Positions 35,582-43,652 of a DNA stretch of 64,000 nucleotides are shown one piece after another. Position numbers and translations under genes: made by a program. The stretch is from RGIG3701 sp030530205 (lineage in GTDB: Bacteria; Planctomycetota; Planctomycetia; Pirellulales; Thermoguttaceae): NCBI GenBank assembly GCA_030530205.1, contig JAUMVK010000018.1, forward strand, positions 9,966 through 73,965, read 5' to 3'. Every line of letters begins with the position of its first letter. Positions within the stretch are counted from its first letter, which is position 1. The notes below the pieces were generated by a model. That model saw nothing but the letters and a program-made list of their open reading frames with translations. It made no database searches and had not been told where the DNA came from.

Positions 35582-36604
35582 ATGGATCCGCTCAAACGTC
35601 TGCAAGGCATCATCAGCCTCATTGGAAACACACCGCTTCTGAAAATCGATTTCACCTGGAAAGGCCACCCGCGCTCCATCTTTGCGAAGGCCGAGTACCT
35701 GAACCTCACGGGAAGCATCAAGGACCGCATGGCCTACCACATCCTGAAGAAGGCGTACGAAGACGGCACCCTGAAGCCGAATGCGACGATCGCCGAAGCG
35801 ACGAGTGGCAACACGGGGATCTCCTTCTCAGCCCTGGGCCGTTTGATGGGGCACCCGGTCACGATTTTCATGCCGGACTGGATGAGCGCCGAGCGCAAAA
35901 ACCTGATGAAGGCATACGGCGCGGAGATCCGGCTCGTTTCCAAGGAGCAGGGCGGTTTTCTCGGGTCGATCGAGATGGCTGAGCAGATGCAGCGGGACGA
36001 CCCGACGGTTTTCCTCCCGCGCCAGTTCGATAACGAGGACAATTCGGACGCGCATTTCTGCTCGACCGGGCCGGAGATCGCCCGTCAGCTGGCGAGCATT
36101 GGCCGCACGGCGGACGCTTTTGTCGCAGGAGTCGGCACGGGCGGGACGGTCATGGGTTGCGGCCGCTACCTGAAAACGGTCAACCCCAATCTGAAAATTC
36201 ATCCGTTGGAACCGGCCAGTTCGCCGACGCTGACGACCGGCTACAAAATCGGCTTCCACCGGATCCAGGGGATTTCGGACGAGTTCATCCCGGCGATCCT
36301 GAAACTCGACGAGCTGGACAGCGTGGTCGAGGTCGATGACGGCGACGCGATCCTCATGGCGCAGAAGCTTTCCCGCGATCTGGGGCTGGGCGTTGGGATC
36401 TCCGCCGGCGGGAACTTCCTCGGCGCGATGAAACTCCTCAACGCTCTGAGCGACGAAGAAGCCGAAAAGGCCACTATCGTCACGGTTTTCGTGGACGATA
36501 ACAAGAAGTACCTGAGCACGGACTACACGAAAGTTGAGCCGGAAAAAGACGATTTCCTCGCGCCGAACATCGAACTGCTGACCGTCACCGGGATCAAATC
36601 GTGA
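35582..36604 (+). CDS. Cysteine synthase family PLP-dependent enzyme
   Basis: 340 residues of fold-type II PLP enzyme. The Schiff-base lysine is K47 in NLTGSIKDRMA; TSGNTGI (74-80) binds the substrate carboxylate; GTGGTVMG (around 184) cradles the PLP phosphate. The usual reaction is O-acetylserine plus sulfide to cysteine, or a cystathionine-synthase variant. The loops distinguishing these were not resolved. Cytoplasmic. The stop is 22 bp before the UxuA-like gene, a pairing with no obvious metabolic logic. Confidence 0.85.
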   Translation: MDPLKRLQGIISLIGNTPLLKIDFTWKGHPRSIFAKAEYLNLTGSIKDRMAYHILKKAYEDGTLKPNATIAEATSGNTGISFSALGRLMGHPVTIFMPDWMSAERKNLMKAYGAEIRLVSKEQGGFLGSIEMAEQMQRDDPTVFLPRQFDNEDNSDAHFCSTGPEIARQLASIGRTADAFVAGVGTGGTVMGCGRYLKTVNPNLKIHPLEPASSPTLTTGYKIGFHRIQGISDEFIPAILKLDELDSVVEVDDGDAILMAQKLSRDLGLGVGISAGGNFLGAMKLLNALSDEEAEKATIVTVFVDDNKKYLSTDYTKVEPEKDDFLAPNIELLTVTGIKS

Positions 36605-36626
36605 ACTACTGGCAGGAGCCTCAGCC

Positions 36627-37580
36627 ATGAAAATCGGAATGTTTCTCCCGTTCAACCCGGACCAGCGGTGGACTTTAGCCCGTCAGGTCGGGGTGACGCA
36701 CGCCATCGTGAAGCTCGCGCCGGAGCTGACCGGGTGGAAATCGCCCGCCGACTCGATCGACGTGCTGGCCGAGGCGAAACGCCGTTTCAACGAGGCGGGG
36801 TTCATTCTCGAGGCGCTTGAAGGGGACGAGCTCGACATGAGCCGGATCAAGCTCGGACAGGACGGCCGCGACGAGGACATCGAGCGGTACTGCCAGATGC
36901 TCCGGAACATGGGCGAGCTGGGGATCCCGCTTCTGTGCTACAATTTCATGGCCGGGATCGGCTGGCACCGCACGAAATTCAACATTCCGGAGCGCGGCGG
37001 GGCGCTGACCTCAGAGTTTGACCTCACGCAGTCGGACACGGTCCCGGAGATCATCTCGGCCGAACAGGTCTGGGAGAATTACAAATACTTCATCACGCGC
37101 GTGCTTCCCGTGGCGGAACAGGCCGGAGTCAGGATGGGACTTCATCCTGACGACCCGCCGATCCCGTCGCTGGAGGGGTACGGGCGGTTTCTTTGCAGCG
37201 CGGACGGCTACCGCCGGGCCATGGCGCTTTCGGACAGTCCGTCGCACGGGATCACGTTCTGCCAGGCCAATTTCTACGCGATGGGTGAAGACGTGCCCAC
37301 CCTGATCCGTGAGTGGCGCGACCGCATTTTCTTCGTTCATTTCCGCGACATCCGGCGGACGGCCAACGGCTTCGTCGAGGCGTTCCACGATAACGGCGAC
37401 CACGACATGGCGGCGCTGATGCGCGTTTACCGTGAAATCGGCTTCGACGGCCTGATCCGCACCGACCACGCCCCGGCCATGGCCGGCGAAAAGGGCGGCG
37501 GGTACGATATGCTCGGTCACATCTTCGCGATTGGGTATCTGAAAGGAATCCTGGATTCAATTAAGAATGAAGAATTTTGA
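36627..37580 (+). CDS. uxuA: Mannonate dehydratase (UxuA family)
   Basis: 317 residues, shorter than the approximately 390-residue E. coli enzyme but within the family's short clade. TIM-barrel metal-site motifs: GLHPDDPP (His/Asp), SHGITFCQANF (Cys), FFVHFRDI (His/Asp) and RTDHAPAM (Asp-His). It dehydrates D-mannonate to 2-keto-3-deoxygluconate in hexuronate breakdown, which fits uptake of pectin or alginate sugars. The last codons (IKNEEF, then stop) are supplied by a GAATGAAGAATTTTGAAT-type intergenic repeat, so the natural C-terminus may have been altered by repeat insertion. Confidence 0.82.
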   Translation: MKIGMFLPFNPDQRWTLARQVGVTHAIVKLAPELTGWKSPADSIDVLAEAKRRFNEAGFILEALEGDELDMSRIKLGQDGRDEDIERYCQMLRNMGELGIPLLCYNFMAGIGWHRTKFNIPERGGALTSEFDLTQSDTVPEIISAEQVWENYKYFITRVLPVAEQAGVRMGLHPDDPPIPSLEGYGRFLCSADGYRRAMALSDSPSHGITFCQANFYAMGEDVPTLIREWRDRIFFVHFRDIRRTANGFVEAFHDNGDHDMAALMRVYREIGFDGLIRTDHAPAMAGEKGGGYDMLGHIFAIGYLKGILDSIKNEEF

Positions 37581-37676
37581 ATCATGAATTACTTTCATTT
37601 TGCGCTCCGCACTCTAACCCCACGCCAGTTCCCAATTTCGAATTCATAATTCATCATTCTTAATTCATAATTCTTT
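37563..37676. repeat. GAATT-word palindrome overlapping the uxuA 3' end
   Basis: Left arm AAGAATGAAGAATTTTGAAT (from 37563), right arm TTCATAATTCATCATTCTTA and further GAATT-type words to 37676, about 50 bp between. The left arm encodes the last residues and stop codon of the UxuA-like protein. Confidence 0.75.
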
Positions 37677-37687
37677 CTTTCCCCCCC

Positions 37688-37715
37688 TTGACGTGAGTGG
37701 AAAATCTGGTATAAT
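37688..37715 (+). promoter_or_regulatory. Strong promoter of the rpsB operon
   Basis: TTGACG at 37688-37693 and TATAAT at 37710-37715 with extended TGG before it, spacer 16. It leaves an untranslated leader of about 125 nt. Confidence 0.75.
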
Positions 37716-37721
37716 GCTAAA

Positions 37722-37846
37722 ATCCATCGTTGAACGGCTGGCGATGGTGTATATTTTTTGAAGCCGATTAACCTAACGTCGGACACTATGGGCGGGCACG
37801 CGAGTGTCGCCTGTCTGATGTGACTCTTATTAGAGGGAGAATTACA
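37722..37846 (+). promoter_or_regulatory. rpsB mRNA leader, possible S2 autoregulatory site
   Basis: The leader contains a CCGAT...GTCGG hairpin around 37763-37783 and a second stem GGGCG...CGCCT (37791-37812), then GAGGGAGA before the ATG. E. coli rpsB is feedback-controlled by S2 on its leader, so a similar role is plausible. That is inference from position and folding by eye. Confidence 0.35.
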
Positions 37847-38557
37847 ATGTCGTCTCTGATGGTCAAAGACCTGATTGATGCCGGTGTACACTATGGTCAC
37901 CGCGCGAGCCGCTGGAATCCGAAAATGCGCCCGTATATTTACGGCCGTCTGAACCAGATCCATATCATTAATGTGCGCGAGACTCTTCGTGGTCTTTTCC
38001 GCGCTCGCAAGTACCTCCAGCAGGTCGTCGCCGCCGGCAGTCTGATTCTGTTCGTCGGAACCAAACGTCAGGCTTCCGAAATCATCCAGCGCCAGGCGGA
38101 AAGCTGTGGAATGCCGTTCGTCAGTGAACGTTGGCTGGGTGGTACGCTCACCAACTTCCGTACGGTCACGAAACGTCTGGAACGCCTCACGGAACTGGAA
38201 AACCTTCGCGCTGGTGAGGAATTCGCTCAGTACAGCAAGAAAATGCAGTCCAGCCTGAACCGCGAGTACCGTAAAATGTATCGCAACCTGAACGGTCTGC
38301 GTACGCTCAACCGTATTCCGGAAGTTCTGGTCATTGTGGACCCGAAGAAAGAAAAGAACGCGGTCGCTGAAGCGCGTAAAATGAATGTTACGACGATTGC
38401 TCTGATTGATACGAACTGTGACCCTGACCAGATTGATCTTCCGATTCCGGGTAATGACGACAGCATTCGTTCCATTGACCTGATCATTGGTTATCTTGCC
38501 GGTTCTATTGCCGCTGCGAAAGCGGAACAGGAAGGGCAAGCCGCTGCTGCGGAATGA
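37847..38557 (+). CDS. rpsB: Small-subunit ribosomal protein S2
   Basis: 236 residues from the ATG at 37847 (MSSLMVKDLIDAG), placed after GAGGGAGA; an in-frame start nine codons earlier is rejected. Conserved S2 text includes AGVHYGHRASRWNPKMRPYI near the start, FVGTKRQASEI and the PLIGYLAGS-like IDLIIGYLAGSIA near the end. Head-region 30S protein recruited with bS1. It heads the classic rpsB-tsf-pyrH-frr series. The gap to tsf holds a word-repeat palindrome. Confidence 0.96.
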   Translation: MSSLMVKDLIDAGVHYGHRASRWNPKMRPYIYGRLNQIHIINVRETLRGLFRARKYLQQVVAAGSLILFVGTKRQASEIIQRQAESCGMPFVSERWLGGTLTNFRTVTKRLERLTELENLRAGEEFAQYSKKMQSSLNREYRKMYRNLNGLRTLNRIPEVLVIVDPKKEKNAVAEARKMNVTTIALIDTNCDPDQIDLPIPGNDDSIRSIDLIIGYLAGSIAAAKAEQEGQAAAAE

Positions 38558-38570
38558 GTTTCATCAAGCG

Positions 38571-38658
38571 TGAAGTGAATGAATAACGAATAATGGAAGA
38601 AACGGATCAAAAGGTAAATCACATTATTCGTTATTCGTTCTTCATTATTCGTTTCTTC
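38571..38658. repeat. GAATAACGAATAATG palindrome between rpsB and tsf
   Basis: Left arm GAATGAATAACGAATAATG, right arm CATTATTCGTTATTCGTTCT plus ATTATTCGTTTCTTC, loop about 25 nt. A stable hairpin is expected inside the operon mRNA. Confidence 0.8.
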
Positions 38659-38705
38659 TACGGACCTTCTACTTCAAACATTAATGAAAATCCAAGGAGA
38701 TTAAT

Positions 38706-39536
38706 ATGGCTATTACAGCGAAACAGGTAATGGATCTGCGCGCCAAGACCGGTCTGGGTATGATGGACTGCAAAAAAGCTCTGAACGAAGCTGACGGTGA
38801 CGAAGACCTCGCAATCGAAATTCTTCGTAAAAAAGGTTTGGCCAAGATGGCTGAAAAACTGACCGAGCGTACCACTGAAGAAGGTATCATCGCGATGGTT
38901 CGCAAAGATGGTTCCCTTGGTCTTGTTGAACTGTTGTGCGAAAGCGCTCCGGTTACGACGAACGAAGGCTTTGTCCAGCTCGCCAACGACATCGCGGAAG
39001 TGGTCGCTTCCAATCCGGAATTTGCCACGACGGAAGAACTGATGGCTCAGAAAGCCCCGAATTTCGATGGGACGCTTCAGAATGAACTGGACGAACTGTT
39101 CAACCGCATTCGTGAAGTCTTCCGCGTGAAGCGTTTCCTGAAAGTCGATGGTCTTTGCTCCAGCTATCTCCACCACGACCACAAATCCGCCGTTCTGCTT
39201 CTCCTTGAGGCTGGCGACGAAGCGGTCGGGCGCGACATTTGCATGCATATCGCAGCGATGAAGCCGCAAGGCCTCCGCGCAGAAGACCTTGATCAGGCCG
39301 TCATCGAAAACGAGAAGCGCATCCAGCTCGAGCTTATGAATGCCGATCCGAAAAACGCCAACAAGCCGGACGCCATCAAAGAGAAGATCATCAATGGTTC
39401 GATGCACAAATTCCTTGCCCAGAAATGTCTGCTGAGCCAGCCGTTTGTGAAGGAACCGTCTCTCACGGTCGAGCAGTTTGCGAATCAGAACGGTCTGAAA
39501 ATCATCAAGTTCGTTCACTGGATTCTTGGCAAATAA
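38706..39536 (+). CDS. tsf: Elongation factor Ts
   Basis: 276 residues. The N-terminal UBA-like domain has RAKTGLGMMDCKKALNEADG, close to the EF-Ts signature, then LRKKGLAKMAEKLTERTTEE. The core dimerisation region follows, including LLLLEAGDEAVGRDICMHIA. It is the guanine-nucleotide exchange factor for EF-Tu. The start follows CAAGGAGATTAAT. A hairpin with T-run lies 16 bp after the stop. Confidence 0.95.
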   Translation: MAITAKQVMDLRAKTGLGMMDCKKALNEADGDEDLAIEILRKKGLAKMAEKLTERTTEEGIIAMVRKDGSLGLVELLCESAPVTTNEGFVQLANDIAEVVASNPEFATTEELMAQKAPNFDGTLQNELDELFNRIREVFRVKRFLKVDGLCSSYLHHDHKSAVLLLLEAGDEAVGRDICMHIAAMKPQGLRAEDLDQAVIENEKRIQLELMNADPKNANKPDAIKEKIINGSMHKFLAQKCLLSQPFVKEPSLTVEQFANQNGLKIIKFVHWILGK

Positions 39537-39551
39537 TCAGGTTTGAAATCA

Positions 39552-39601
39552 GGGATAGTTTGTCCTGCCTTCGTGGATGGGGTGAACTGTCCCTTTTTTT
39601 A
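39552..39601 (+). terminator. Terminator/attenuator after tsf
   Basis: GGGATAGTT (39552-39560) pairs with AACTGTCCC (39585-39593), one G-T pair, followed by eight T residues. Located between tsf and pyrH, it may split the operon. Confidence 0.6.
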
Positions 39602-39690
39602 AGTAGTCAGTAGTCAGCGTTTCGGCTGTGCCGAAAAATGGGATTTATTTAAATTCTGCCGAAGGCAGAACACTGACTGCTGACTACTCA
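39602..39690. repeat. AGTAGTCAG palindrome between tsf and pyrH
   Basis: Left arm AGTAGTCAGTAGTCAG, right arm CTGACTGCTGACTACT. Two inner hairpins: TTTCGGC-TGT-GCCGAAA and TTCTGCC-GAA-GGCAGAA. Confidence 0.8.
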
Positions 39691-39703
39691 AAAAGGGTGA
39701 ATC

Positions 39704-40438
39704 ATGGCAAACGAAACCGCTCTCAAATACAAACGTCTCATTCTGAAAATTTCGGGTGAATCTCTTGCTCCGGCAGGGGGGCGCGGTGTTTCGATGGAGT
39801 CCATCGTTACGATCGCAAAGCAGGTTTACGCTGCCAGCCAGCACGGCACGCAGATCGGGTTGGTTCTGGGCGGCGGAAATATCCTTCGCGGCGCGCAATT
39901 CATGACCCAGGGTGCACACGTCCACGAAGCGACGGCCCACTATATGGGAATGCTTGCGACGGTGATGAACGCTCTGGCGATGCAGGACGCGCTGGAATCG
40001 GTCGGCTGCACGACCCGCGTCATGACGGCCATTAGGATGGATGGCGTTGCGGAACCGTACATTCGCCGCCGTGCATTGCGTCACCTGGAAAAAGGCCGCG
40101 TGATCATTCTGGCTGCGGGGATCGGCAGTCCGTTTGTGACGACGGACACCGGGGCGGCGCAGCGTGCCCTGGAACTGGACGCGGACATTTTGCTCAAGGG
40201 GACGAAAGTCGATGGCGTGTATTCGAGTGACCCGGTTAAGGACCCCGACGCGCTTTTCTACCCGCATCTGACGTACGAGGAAGTGCTCGCCAAGCACCTG
40301 AGGATCATGGATCAGGGCGCGGTCACGAAGTGCATGGAGTACAGCCTCCCGATCCGCGTTTTCAATTACCGCCAGGACGGGAACATTGAAAAAGCGGTGC
40401 GAGGCGAGGAAATCGGAACGCTTATTTCAAATTATTAA
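39704..40438 (+). CDS. pyrH: UMP kinase
   Basis: 244 residues of the amino-acid-kinase fold. Motifs: RLILKISGESLAP at the N-terminus, LGGGNILRG (phosphate loop), ATVMNALAMQDALE, and DADILLKGTKVDGVYSSDP near the C-terminus. It phosphorylates UMP to UDP with ATP; bacterial members are allosterically controlled by GTP and UTP. Start ATG follows AAAGGGTGA. It is followed by frr after 12 bp with its own GGAG, consistent with co-transcription. Confidence 0.95.
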   Translation: MANETALKYKRLILKISGESLAPAGGRGVSMESIVTIAKQVYAASQHGTQIGLVLGGGNILRGAQFMTQGAHVHEATAHYMGMLATVMNALAMQDALESVGCTTRVMTAIRMDGVAEPYIRRRALRHLEKGRVIILAAGIGSPFVTTDTGAAQRALELDADILLKGTKVDGVYSSDPVKDPDALFYPHLTYEEVLAKHLRIMDQGAVTKCMEYSLPIRVFNYRQDGNIEKAVRGEEIGTLISNY

Positions 40439-40450
40439 TAGGAGTTGAAA

Positions 40451-41008
40451 ATGACAGACGATATTCTATTAGATGTTGAAGAACGCATGGAAAAAGCGGT
40501 CGCCCGGCTGAAATCTAACCTGGCTGGAATTCGTACCGGCCGCGCTAATCCGGGACTGGTGGATTCCCTGAAGGTGGACGCTTACGGCTCGCAGTGCCCG
40601 CTGAAGCAGCTTGCTTCCGTCGGCTGTCCGGAACCGACGCAGATCGTGATCCGTCCGTACGACCCGAGCACGCTGAAAGACATCAGCAAGGCAATCATTA
40701 ATAGTGATCTCGGTTTCGCTCCGCAGGATGATGGAAAAGTCATCCGTTTGAATATACCGCCGCTTTCTCAGGAAACGCGCCGCAAGCTGGTTTCGCGTAT
40801 CGGCGATCTGAAAGAAGAAGCGAAAGTTTCCCTTCGTAACATTCGCCGTGATGGTGTGAAAGCGTGCGACAAAGGCGAGAAAGACAAACTTTTCTCTGAA
40901 AACGACCGCGATGCCGCCAAGGAAGAAATCGACAATCTGATCAAGAAGTTCGAGAAAGAAATCAACTCGCTGGCGGATGCTCGCGAAAAGGACGTTTTGG
41001 AGTCCTGA
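40451..41008 (+). CDS. frr: Ribosome recycling factor
   Basis: 185 residues, the usual length. Conserved text: MEKAVARLKSNLAGIRTGRA, the Arg-containing NPGLVDSLKVDAYG, NIPPLSQETRRKLV and KVSLRNIRRDG. With EF-G it splits post-termination ribosomes. The ATG at 40451 is chosen since GGAG lies 6 nt upstream; the frame could also open at TTG 40445. A word-repeat palindrome follows the gene. Confidence 0.95.
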   Translation: MTDDILLDVEERMEKAVARLKSNLAGIRTGRANPGLVDSLKVDAYGSQCPLKQLASVGCPEPTQIVIRPYDPSTLKDISKAIINSDLGFAPQDDGKVIRLNIPPLSQETRRKLVSRIGDLKEEAKVSLRNIRRDGVKACDKGEKDKLFSENDRDAAKEEIDNLIKKFEKEINSLADAREKDVLES

Positions 41009-41023
41009 AAGCGAAACTTTTGT

Positions 41024-41105
41024 AAACGAAGAACGAATAATGAATAACGAATAACGAATAATGAAAGGATTCATTATTCGTTATTCGTTATTCATTATTC
41101 GTTTG
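41024..41105. repeat. GAATAACGAATAATGA palindrome between frr and the pseudouridine synthase
   Basis: Left arm runs 41024-41063, right arm TCATTATTCGTTATTCGTTA onward to 41104, loop only about 7 nt, giving a near-perfect stem of more than 30 bp. Same family as 38571-38658 and 54903-54970. Confidence 0.85.
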
Positions 41106-41126
41106 TTAAAAGAAGGGATTTAAGTC

Positions 41127-42587
41127 ATGGCTAAATTTAATTCTCCTCGTTCCAAAACCGCCCGCAATCCCGGCCCGGTCGGTCGCGTTAAAAAATTCAA
41201 TCAGGTCAAAAACCGTGCGGGTTTTCAGGGGGGAAAACCACGTCGTGGGGGCGAGGAGGAAAACCGGTTTGGTCGTGGACCTCGCCGCCGTGGGTCTGCT
41301 GGTTCGATGAATTTCGAGGAAGCGGACGATTACGTGCGCCCGGAAGCGCCTGGCCGTTCCAATGGCCGTGCGGGAAACCGCCCCACGAAGCATTTTAATC
41401 CACTGAATTACCTGCGGGCGGATGAAGAAGACGGCATCGTGAGCATTCCGTCGCCTCAATTCGTCGAAATGGACGAAGACGAGTGGGCCGATCAGGGCCT
41501 GAAACGCGGCGCGTCGCCGTTCCGGAAGTCGATCCGTGGGACGAAGGCCGCCGGGAAGTTCACGAAAGACTTCCGTGACGCCAAATCCCCACGTAAAGGG
41601 ACCGGCTCCGCAGCCTCCAGAGCGAGAACGGCCTCCAAACCGGCACCGGAGCGCAAGCCGTTGGGGACGAAACCGCGTTCCTCGAAAAAAGCCACGGCAA
41701 AAGGCCCGGCCCCTGAGGGGGAACGTCTGCAAAAAGTCCTTGCCACGGCTGGATTCGGAAGCCGCCGGGACTGCGAAGAGTTCATTCTTGCCGGGCGTGT
41801 CATGGTAGATAGGGAAATTGTGACGGAGCTTGGAACCCGTGTTTTGCCGACTCAAACGATCCATCTCGATGGAGAGCTGGTACGTCGTCCCAAGGGTTTC
41901 GTGTACTACGCGCTGAACAAACCGACGAACGTGATTTGCACCAATGATGACCCCGCTGGGCGCCGCCGCGCGTTGGACTACATCCATGAAAACGTGCCGG
42001 GCCTTTTCCCGGTCGGGCGGTTGGACCTTCACAGTGAAGGGCTACTGCTCATCACGAATGATGGCGAGCTGGCAAACCGCCTGACGCATCCGAGCTACGA
42101 AGTGCCGAAAGTCTATCGCGTCCGTGTTTCCGGAACGCCAACCCGGGCGGAGATCGCTCAAATGTGCCGCGGGATCCACCTGGCCGAAGGGGTTGCGAAG
42201 GCGGAAGAGGTAAAACTTCGCCACGTGTACCGCGATGGAACAGCCGTTTTGGAGGTGACGCTCCGCGAGGGCCGCAACCGCGAGATCCGCCGCATCCTCG
42301 CCCGCATCGGGCACAATGTGCTCGACCTGGTTCGCATTTCGATCGGAAACGTGAAACTGGGCAAACTGCCTGTGGGTGAATACCGCTCGCTGACGGCTCT
42401 GGAAGTGAAAAGCCTGAAAAAGCTCGTGGGCCTGACAGGCATGAAGTCGGAGATCCTCGCTCCTGCCAAACCTTCGAAGCCTGCCAAACCCAAGAGCAAG
42501 CCAGACCTTCCGACGGAGCCAGACACTCCGCTTCCGAACGACACCACGCCGGACGAGTTGTACGAAGAGTGGAAAAACGAGTTTTGA
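41127..42587 (+). CDS. RsuA/RluB-type pseudouridine synthase with long basic N-terminal extension
   Basis: 486 residues. Residues 1-195 are a low-complexity, Arg/Lys/Gly/Pro-rich extension with no globular look. An S4 RNA-binding domain starts at about 199 (ERLQKVLATAGFGSRRDCEE). The catalytic domain has VGRLDLHSEGLLLITNDG with the catalytic Asp near 300 and REGRNREIRRIL near 390. The family converts a uridine in 16S or 23S rRNA to pseudouridine; RluB (23S) seems more likely than RsuA, but this is not settled. A Pro/Lys-rich tail follows residue 450. A terminator-like hairpin lies after the stop. Confidence 0.88.
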   Translation: MAKFNSPRSKTARNPGPVGRVKKFNQVKNRAGFQGGKPRRGGEEENRFGRGPRRRGSAGSMNFEEADDYVRPEAPGRSNGRAGNRPTKHFNPLNYLRADEEDGIVSIPSPQFVEMDEDEWADQGLKRGASPFRKSIRGTKAAGKFTKDFRDAKSPRKGTGSAASRARTASKPAPERKPLGTKPRSSKKATAKGPAPEGERLQKVLATAGFGSRRDCEEFILAGRVMVDREIVTELGTRVLPTQTIHLDGELVRRPKGFVYYALNKPTNVICTNDDPAGRRRALDYIHENVPGLFPVGRLDLHSEGLLLITNDGELANRLTHPSYEVPKVYRVRVSGTPTRAEIAQMCRGIHLAEGVAKAEEVKLRHVYRDGTAVLEVTLREGRNREIRRILARIGHNVLDLVRISIGNVKLGKLPVGEYRSLTALEVKSLKKLVGLTGMKSEILAPAKPSKPAKPKSKPDLPTEPDTPLPNDTTPDELYEEWKNEF

Positions 42588-42601
42588 CGTATGAAAGGAT
42601 T

Positions 42602-42645
42602 ACCCCATGAAAAACATTTTAGTCCTGATTTTTCATGGGGATTTC
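42602..42645 (+). terminator. Terminator-like hairpin after the pseudouridine synthase
   Basis: CCCCATGAAAAA (from 42604) pairs with TTTTTCATGGGG (to 42640), followed by ATTTCCTTT. It closes the rpsB-to-synthase block. Confidence 0.55.
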
Positions 42646-42723
42646 CTTTGACGTTTTTTTTTATTTCTTTTGACTTTTTTTGAAACCTTCCTCTTGCTCT
42701 TAGCATAGAATAGAGTAAAGAAC

Positions 42724-43530
42724 ATGAAAATGACCTTTTGGAAAGAAAAAGTGGTCCTCGTGACCGGTGGCTCCAGCGGGCTGGGGCTGGAACTCGTCAC
42801 GGCGTTCGCCCGAAATGGGGCGAGGGTCGTGATCGCGGCTCTGGAAAAAGACGCGGTGGAAGCCGTCACGAAGGATTTTCAGGCGGAAGGCCTCGACGTG
42901 ACCGGTTTTCAGGTGAACGTCTGCTCCGATGAGGACGTGCAGACGCTCAAAAAGGAAATCGAAACGCGTTTCGGCCGGCTGGACGTTCTGGTGAACGTGG
43001 CGGGCCGAACCGACCGCGGGAAGATGATCCAGTGCGACGCGGACCATTTTGCAAAGGTGATGAATCTGAACTTCATCGCGCTGGTTCGGGTCACGCATAC
43101 GTTCCTCCCGATGCTTCTGAAATCGAAGGGCCGGATCATTAATATTGGGTCCCTCGCTTCCAAATCGGCCTCCCGCTGGACGGGCGCTTACCCGGCGAGC
43201 AAACACGCGGTGGCGGCGTACTCGCAGCAACTGCGGCTGGAGCATCAGGGCGAGCTGAAAGTACTGCTGGTTTGCCCTGGACCGATCCAGCGTGAGACGG
43301 AACGTCTTTACCCGCTAGAGGGGCTGGAAGATCTTCCCGAAGAAGCGCGGCGCCCCGGTGCAGGCGTGAAAGTGAAGCGGATCCCGCCAAAAGTGCTGGT
43401 GGATTCGATCCTCAAAGCCTCCGAGCGCGGCGATGTGGACCTCGTTCTTCCCAAAAAGGCCAGGATTTTGTTCACTATCAGTCAGCTGTTCCCGAAACTG
43501 GGGGATTGGCTGGTTCTGAAAAACACGTGA
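42724..43530 (+). CDS. SDR-family oxidoreductase
   Basis: 268-residue classical SDR: TGGSSGLG at 14-21, NVAG at 91-94, catalytic S143, and the YPASK motif with Y156 and K160. A KxR-rich C-terminal half with LPKKARILFTISQLFPKLG resembles membrane-associated DltE/YqjQ-like or dehydrogenase/reductase SDR7-like members. Substrate unknown. It could start at the ATG two codons later. It stands alone before the PDZ gene. Confidence 0.85.
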   Translation: MKMTFWKEKVVLVTGGSSGLGLELVTAFARNGARVVIAALEKDAVEAVTKDFQAEGLDVTGFQVNVCSDEDVQTLKKEIETRFGRLDVLVNVAGRTDRGKMIQCDADHFAKVMNLNFIALVRVTHTFLPMLLKSKGRIINIGSLASKSASRWTGAYPASKHAVAAYSQQLRLEHQGELKVLLVCPGPIQRETERLYPLEGLEDLPEEARRPGAGVKVKRIPPKVLVDSILKASERGDVDLVLPKKARILFTISQLFPKLGDWLVLKNT

Positions 43531-43652
43531 TAAAATGTAGTTTTGAGGAAAAAAGAATCAAGCCGGCGGAGCAGGATTTTCCCCGGTTAGATCACCATTT
43601 TCTGAAGAATCATTCAGAAATTTCAAAAGTTCATCATTGAATGGAGGATTTT

